Source: an uncultured Eubacteriales bacterium
GTDB lineage: Bacteria > Bacillota > Clostridia > Oscillospirales > CAG-272
Direction: 5' to 3'
Length of the DNA: 6,883 nucleotides
Assembly (NCBI GenBank): GCA_900554225.1
Contig: USGH01000141.1
Coordinates: forward strand, 1 to 6,883
Positions 3,773 through 6,883 of this stretch are shown piece after piece (within the stretch, counting starts at the first letter, position 1; each line of letters begins with the position of its first letter). A model generated the notes under the pieces. The model was not told where the DNA came from, did no database searches, and saw only the letters and a list, made by a program, of their open reading frames with translations. Made by a program: the position numbers and the translations under genes.

Positions 3773-6628
3773 ATGTCAAACCTCTTTGAAAAGTTTGCCG
3801 CACTCAAACGGCAGATCGCCGGCAACAGAGAAAAAATGGGCTACGAATTTTCGTTCGGCATGACCCGCGAGGAGCAGAGCCACATCACGCCGCCCCCGCG
3901 CTACATCGTCCGGATCCTCTCCGAGCTGGAGTATGCCATCCGGCTGTCCGAATACCGGGAGCACGCGTTCGATACCCTCGTGGACGGCGCACTCGACTTT
4001 CTCGCCGACTGTATGGAATCCGAGGGCGCCGTCACCCGCACCGCCGCATCTGCCTGTGAACGGCTCCTCCTCCCTCTCGCGGACGCCGCGCGCGAATTTT
4101 CCCTCATCCTTGTCGGTCATGCCCATATCGACATGAACTGGATGTGGTCCTTTGACGAGACCGTCGCCGCCACCGTCGCTACGTTCACCACCATGCTGCG
4201 GATCATGGACGAATACCCCACCTTCACCTACGCGCAGTCCCAGACCTCCGTGTACAAGATCATCGACGACTACGCACCCGCCCTCAAGCCCCGCATTCTG
4301 GAGCGGATCCGCGAGGGCAGATGGGAGATCACCTCCTCCGCGTGGGTCGAGACCGACAAGAATATGCCCGACGGCGAATCCCTCCTCCGGCACATCCGCC
4401 TGACCAAGGAATACCTCCGCGACCACTGGGACATCGACCCCGCTTCGCTGGACATCGACTTCTCGCCCGATACCTTCGGCCACAGCGCGAACATTCCCGA
4501 GATCGACCGCTCCGCCGGGGTGAAGTATATGTACCACTGCCGGGGTCTGGACGGCGACAACGCCCTGTACCGCTGGAGAGGCGCGTCCGGCGCGGAGCTC
4601 TTGGTCTATCGCGAACAGGACTGGTACAACAGCGCCGTCAATCCCGAGATCGCCATGCGCGTCTTTGACATCTCGCGCCGCTGCGCCGGACTGAAAACCG
4701 GGCTTGTCGTATACGGCGTGGGCGACCATGGCGGCGGTCCGACCCGGCGGGACGTGGAGCGCGCGCTGGAGATGATGGAGTGGCCCATCTTTCCGGCGAT
4801 CCGCTTCGGCACCTTCGGCGAATATTTCCGGATCGCGGAATCCGTGCGGGAAGCACTCCCCGTCGTCGCGGGCGAGATGAACTGCACCTTCCCCGGCTGC
4901 TATACGACGCAGAGCCGGATCAAGCGCGGCAATCGGCGCAGCGAACGTGCCTTACTCGAAGCCGAATCCGCAGTCGCCATGGCGCATCTCGGCGCGGGCT
5001 ACGATATGCCCCACCATGCCCTGGATACCGCGTGGCAGAACACCCTGTTCACCCATTTCCACGACATTCTGACCGGCTCCTGCGTCCAGGACAGCCGGGA
5101 ATACGCGATGGGACTCTTCCAGACCGCCCTCTCCACGGCGCAGACCACGACCTCCCTCGCCCTCTCCGCCCTGTCCGACCGGATCGATACGACCGCGCTG
5201 CTCACGGATGGCGACGCCAACGCGCAGTCTGAGGGTGCCGGGGTCGGATACGGGATCTCCGCGTTTGCCGGTCATGCCGTTCCGGAGCGCGGTATGGGTC
5301 TGACCCGCGTGTGGCACGTGTTCAACACCACCGCTGCCGCCAAGTCCGAGCCGGTCGAGATCACGGTGTGGGACTGGGTCGGCGATATGCGCTATGTGCG
5401 TGTGACCGACGCGGATGGGAAGGAGCTTCCGTTCCAGATGCTCGACGGCGGTTTGCAGCACTATTGGGATCACAAATTCTTCCGCTTCCTCGTCCGTGTG
5501 GCACTTCCGGCGTTCTCGTATGCCACCGTGGTTCTCCGGCCGCGCGCGATGGAAACCTATCCGGTTCACTTCCAGGGGCAGATCCGCACCGATCACGCGG
5601 CGGCGGACTTCGTTCTCGACAACGGGAAGCTCCGCGCCGTCTTTGACCGGACAAACGGCGAGCTGCTCTCTCTGCAAGCGGCGGATGGGCGGGAAATGCT
5701 CTCCGGACGCGGCGGTCTGACCCTTGTCGATACCACACGGCGCGGCGACAGTGCCTGGCAGATCGGCGATACGCTGGCGAAAACCCCCGTCACGGATACC
5801 GCCAATCCGCACTACACCTGCGGCGGGCCGCTGCGCTCCGGCTTCGGCTGCGACTACCGGATCCGCTCCTCCCGTGTGTCCGTCGAATACACCCTGGACG
5901 CCGGGGACGACTTCCTGCGTGTCAGGATCCATGCGGACTGGTCGGAGGTGGGCGGCGAGAAGATCCCGGTTCTCGTCTACGGTGTGCCGCTGCGGGACGA
6001 TGTGACAGGTTTTGCCTACGACGTTCCGGCGGCAAGCGTGGAAAGACCGGCAGCAGACGCGGATCGTCCGGGGCTGACCCACATTGCGGCGGTCGCGGCG
6101 GGGGAGACGGTTCCGGCGATCGTATCCGACAGCAAATACGGCTTCCGCGGTATGGCACGGGACGCGCTGCGCGGAGAACCCGCCCGGATGCAGTGTACCC
6201 TCATCAATTCCGCCGTCAACCCGGATCCGTACCCGGAGCGCGGCATCCACGACATCACGCTGTGCGTAGGCTATTTCGCGGCAGACCCGGCGGAGAGAAA
6301 GCGGCAGGTGATCGCGGCAAACGCCCCGGCGGTATACGTCAGTGCATCCCGTCACACAGGCACGCTCGCCCCGGTCGGCACACTGCTCGATGCGGATGCC
6401 GGAGAAGCGGTGATCACGGCGATGTGGGAGGAGGACGGAGCGATCCATGTCCGCGCCTACGCACCGGAATCCGCCGCCGTTCTGCGCGTTCGCCTGCCGG
6501 AGGGGTACGCCGATGCCGCCGTCGTAGACACGATGGGGACGGTACTGCGTCCGTGCGCCATTGCGAATGGCTATGCGGAGTGCGAGATCCCGGCGCGCGC
6601 CATCCTCACCCTGCGGGTGCAGCGATAA
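3773..6628 (+). CDS. Alpha-mannosidase, glycoside hydrolase family 38
   Basis: A 951-residue enzyme expected to hydrolyse terminal alpha-linked mannose by the retaining, zinc-dependent GH38 mechanism. There is no signal peptide or membrane segment, so it is probably cytoplasmic and acts on imported oligosaccharides. A helical N-terminal region (1-105) precedes the catalytic GH38 domain (about 110-375). The zinc ligands seen are H118 and D120 (GHAHIDMNW), the nucleophile D233 (SPDTFGHS) and H430 (HFHDILTGS). D318 in GVGDHGGGPT is the likely acid/base. The helical middle domain runs over about 380-470 and a beta-rich C-terminal region over about 515-951 (for example FDRTNGELLSLQ near 623). The length is within the family range and no key residue is missing. 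ATG 3773 is supported by AAAGGAG 8 bases upstream and by the MSNLFEKF start. It appears monocistronic, standing between repeat copies. The exact linkage (for example alpha-1,2/1,3/1,6 or mannosylglycerate, as for E. coli MngB) cannot be told from sequence. The family call is very secure; the substrate is not. Confidence 0.96.
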   Translation: MSNLFEKFAALKRQIAGNREKMGYEFSFGMTREEQSHITPPPRYIVRILSELEYAIRLSEYREHAFDTLVDGALDFLADCMESEGAVTRTAASACERLLLPLADAAREFSLILVGHAHIDMNWMWSFDETVAATVATFTTMLRIMDEYPTFTYAQSQTSVYKIIDDYAPALKPRILERIREGRWEITSSAWVETDKNMPDGESLLRHIRLTKEYLRDHWDIDPASLDIDFSPDTFGHSANIPEIDRSAGVKYMYHCRGLDGDNALYRWRGASGAELLVYREQDWYNSAVNPEIAMRVFDISRRCAGLKTGLVVYGVGDHGGGPTRRDVERALEMMEWPIFPAIRFGTFGEYFRIAESVREALPVVAGEMNCTFPGCYTTQSRIKRGNRRSERALLEAESAVAMAHLGAGYDMPHHALDTAWQNTLFTHFHDILTGSCVQDSREYAMGLFQTALSTAQTTTSLALSALSDRIDTTALLTDGDANAQSEGAGVGYGISAFAGHAVPERGMGLTRVWHVFNTTAAAKSEPVEITVWDWVGDMRYVRVTDADGKELPFQMLDGGLQHYWDHKFFRFLVRVALPAFSYATVVLRPRAMETYPVHFQGQIRTDHAAADFVLDNGKLRAVFDRTNGELLSLQAADGREMLSGRGGLTLVDTTRRGDSAWQIGDTLAKTPVTDTANPHYTCGGPLRSGFGCDYRIRSSRVSVEYTLDAGDDFLRVRIHADWSEVGGEKIPVLVYGVPLRDDVTGFAYDVPAASVERPAADADRPGLTHIAAVAAGETVPAIVSDSKYGFRGMARDALRGEPARMQCTLINSAVNPDPYPERGIHDITLCVGYFAADPAERKRQVIAANAPAVYVSASRHTGTLAPVGTLLDADAGEAVITAMWEEDGAIHVRAYAPESAAVLRVRLPEGYADAAVVDTMGTVLRPCAIANGYAECEIPARAILTLRVQR

Positions 6629-6630
6629 TC

Positions 6631-6655
6631 CGGGACTGTGTCCCGCGCCCTTTTT
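6631..6655 (+). terminator. Terminator-like hairpin after the mannosidase
   Basis: CGGGAC-TGT-GTCCCG (6631-6645) begins two bases after the TAA stop codon and is followed by CGCCC and TTTTT (6651-6655). The stem is short and separated from the T-run by a few bases, so termination may be inefficient. It is the same GGGAC/GTCCC module that occurs in the leaders at 2360-2375 and 3735-3749, here lying outside the gene's 3' end. Confidence 0.6.
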
Positions 6656-6660
6656 CCGGG

Positions 6661-6883
6661 GACTTGCAGTCTGCCTACCGAACAAGTTCGGCGGATTGGT
6701 GCTGGAACTTGCAGTTGGCTGATCAAACGGCGGTTGGCTGATTTCCTTTGTTATTTATAAGGTAACTGCGTTTTGCTTATATCGTTAGTATTGGTTTCTC
6801 CAATGCGGAATACCACGTCATACGTGTAGATTTTATTGTTGCCTTGCGGCGCACCAAAGGACGAGGAAGAAGGACTCTGCGGA
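6661..6883 (-). repeat. Intergenic repeat, copy D (right end cut by window)
   Basis: Minus-orientation copy, so its GACTGCAAGTC end (6661-6671) faces the 3' end of the mannosidase gene. A second, degenerate 11-mer (AACTTGCAGTT) is at 6706-6716. Between them lies a different insert with a CCGAAC-AA-GTTCGG palindrome instead of the 98-bp unit. Like copy B it has the extra block around ATCAAAC (6722-6728). It also contains TTTATAAGG (reverse of CCTTATAAA), and 6808-6882 is identical to the 75-base block of A and C. The window ends inside the CGCA hairpin (3' arm and loop at 6863-6881). No gene is visible in 6629-6883. Confidence 0.92.

Noticed and set aside
4952..6685. A 577-codon minus-strand frame opposite the mannosidase, and a 317-codon one at 3776-4729
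   Set aside because: Both are antisense shadows of a GC-rich gene. The products are rich in Arg, Gly, Asp and Val with no family resemblance, while the plus strand encodes an intact GH38 enzyme.

Overview
The window looks like chromosomal DNA from a fairly GC-rich member of the Firmicutes, probably a gut-type clostridium of the Oscillospiraceae kind. This is an inference. It rests on strong AAAGGAG-type ribosome binding sites, a two-permease purine-nucleoside-type ABC module like NupPQ of Bacillus, a cytoplasmic GH38 alpha-mannosidase of the bacterial type, and highly repeated intergenic DNA.

Layout: 1-172 is the gene-facing end of a repeat (copy A). A two-gene operon on the minus strand (2336 down to 217) encodes the two membrane permeases of a BMP/nucleoside-type ABC importer and ends in a strong bidirectional terminator (173-224). 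Positions 2337-3772 hold no convincing gene; almost all of this stretch is one large imperfect inverted repeat made of copies B (minus) and C (plus) around a short spacer centred near 3006. A single plus-strand gene (3773-6628) encodes a 951-residue GH38 alpha-mannosidase with all expected zinc and catalytic residues. It is followed by a weak terminator-like hairpin and another inverted repeat copy (D, 6661-6883), cut off by the window end.

The two gene units have no obvious metabolic link. What joins them is the repeat. Every copy is oriented so that its GACTGCAAGTC end faces a gene, so each unit is bracketed by inverted copies. Both genes with a visible 5' end carry the same leader: the 11-mer, a short A-rich stretch, a GGGAC/GTCCC hairpin, then the ribosome binding site.

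The best candidate for something undescribed is this modular, non-coding, structured repeat. It contains a 15-bp hairpin with a constant CGCA loop whose stem differs between copies by compensatory changes, a 98-bp structured unit in variable number, and seven exact copies of GACTGCAAGTC. I see no transposase, recombinase, reverse transcriptase, CRISPR array, tRNA or rRNA in the window.
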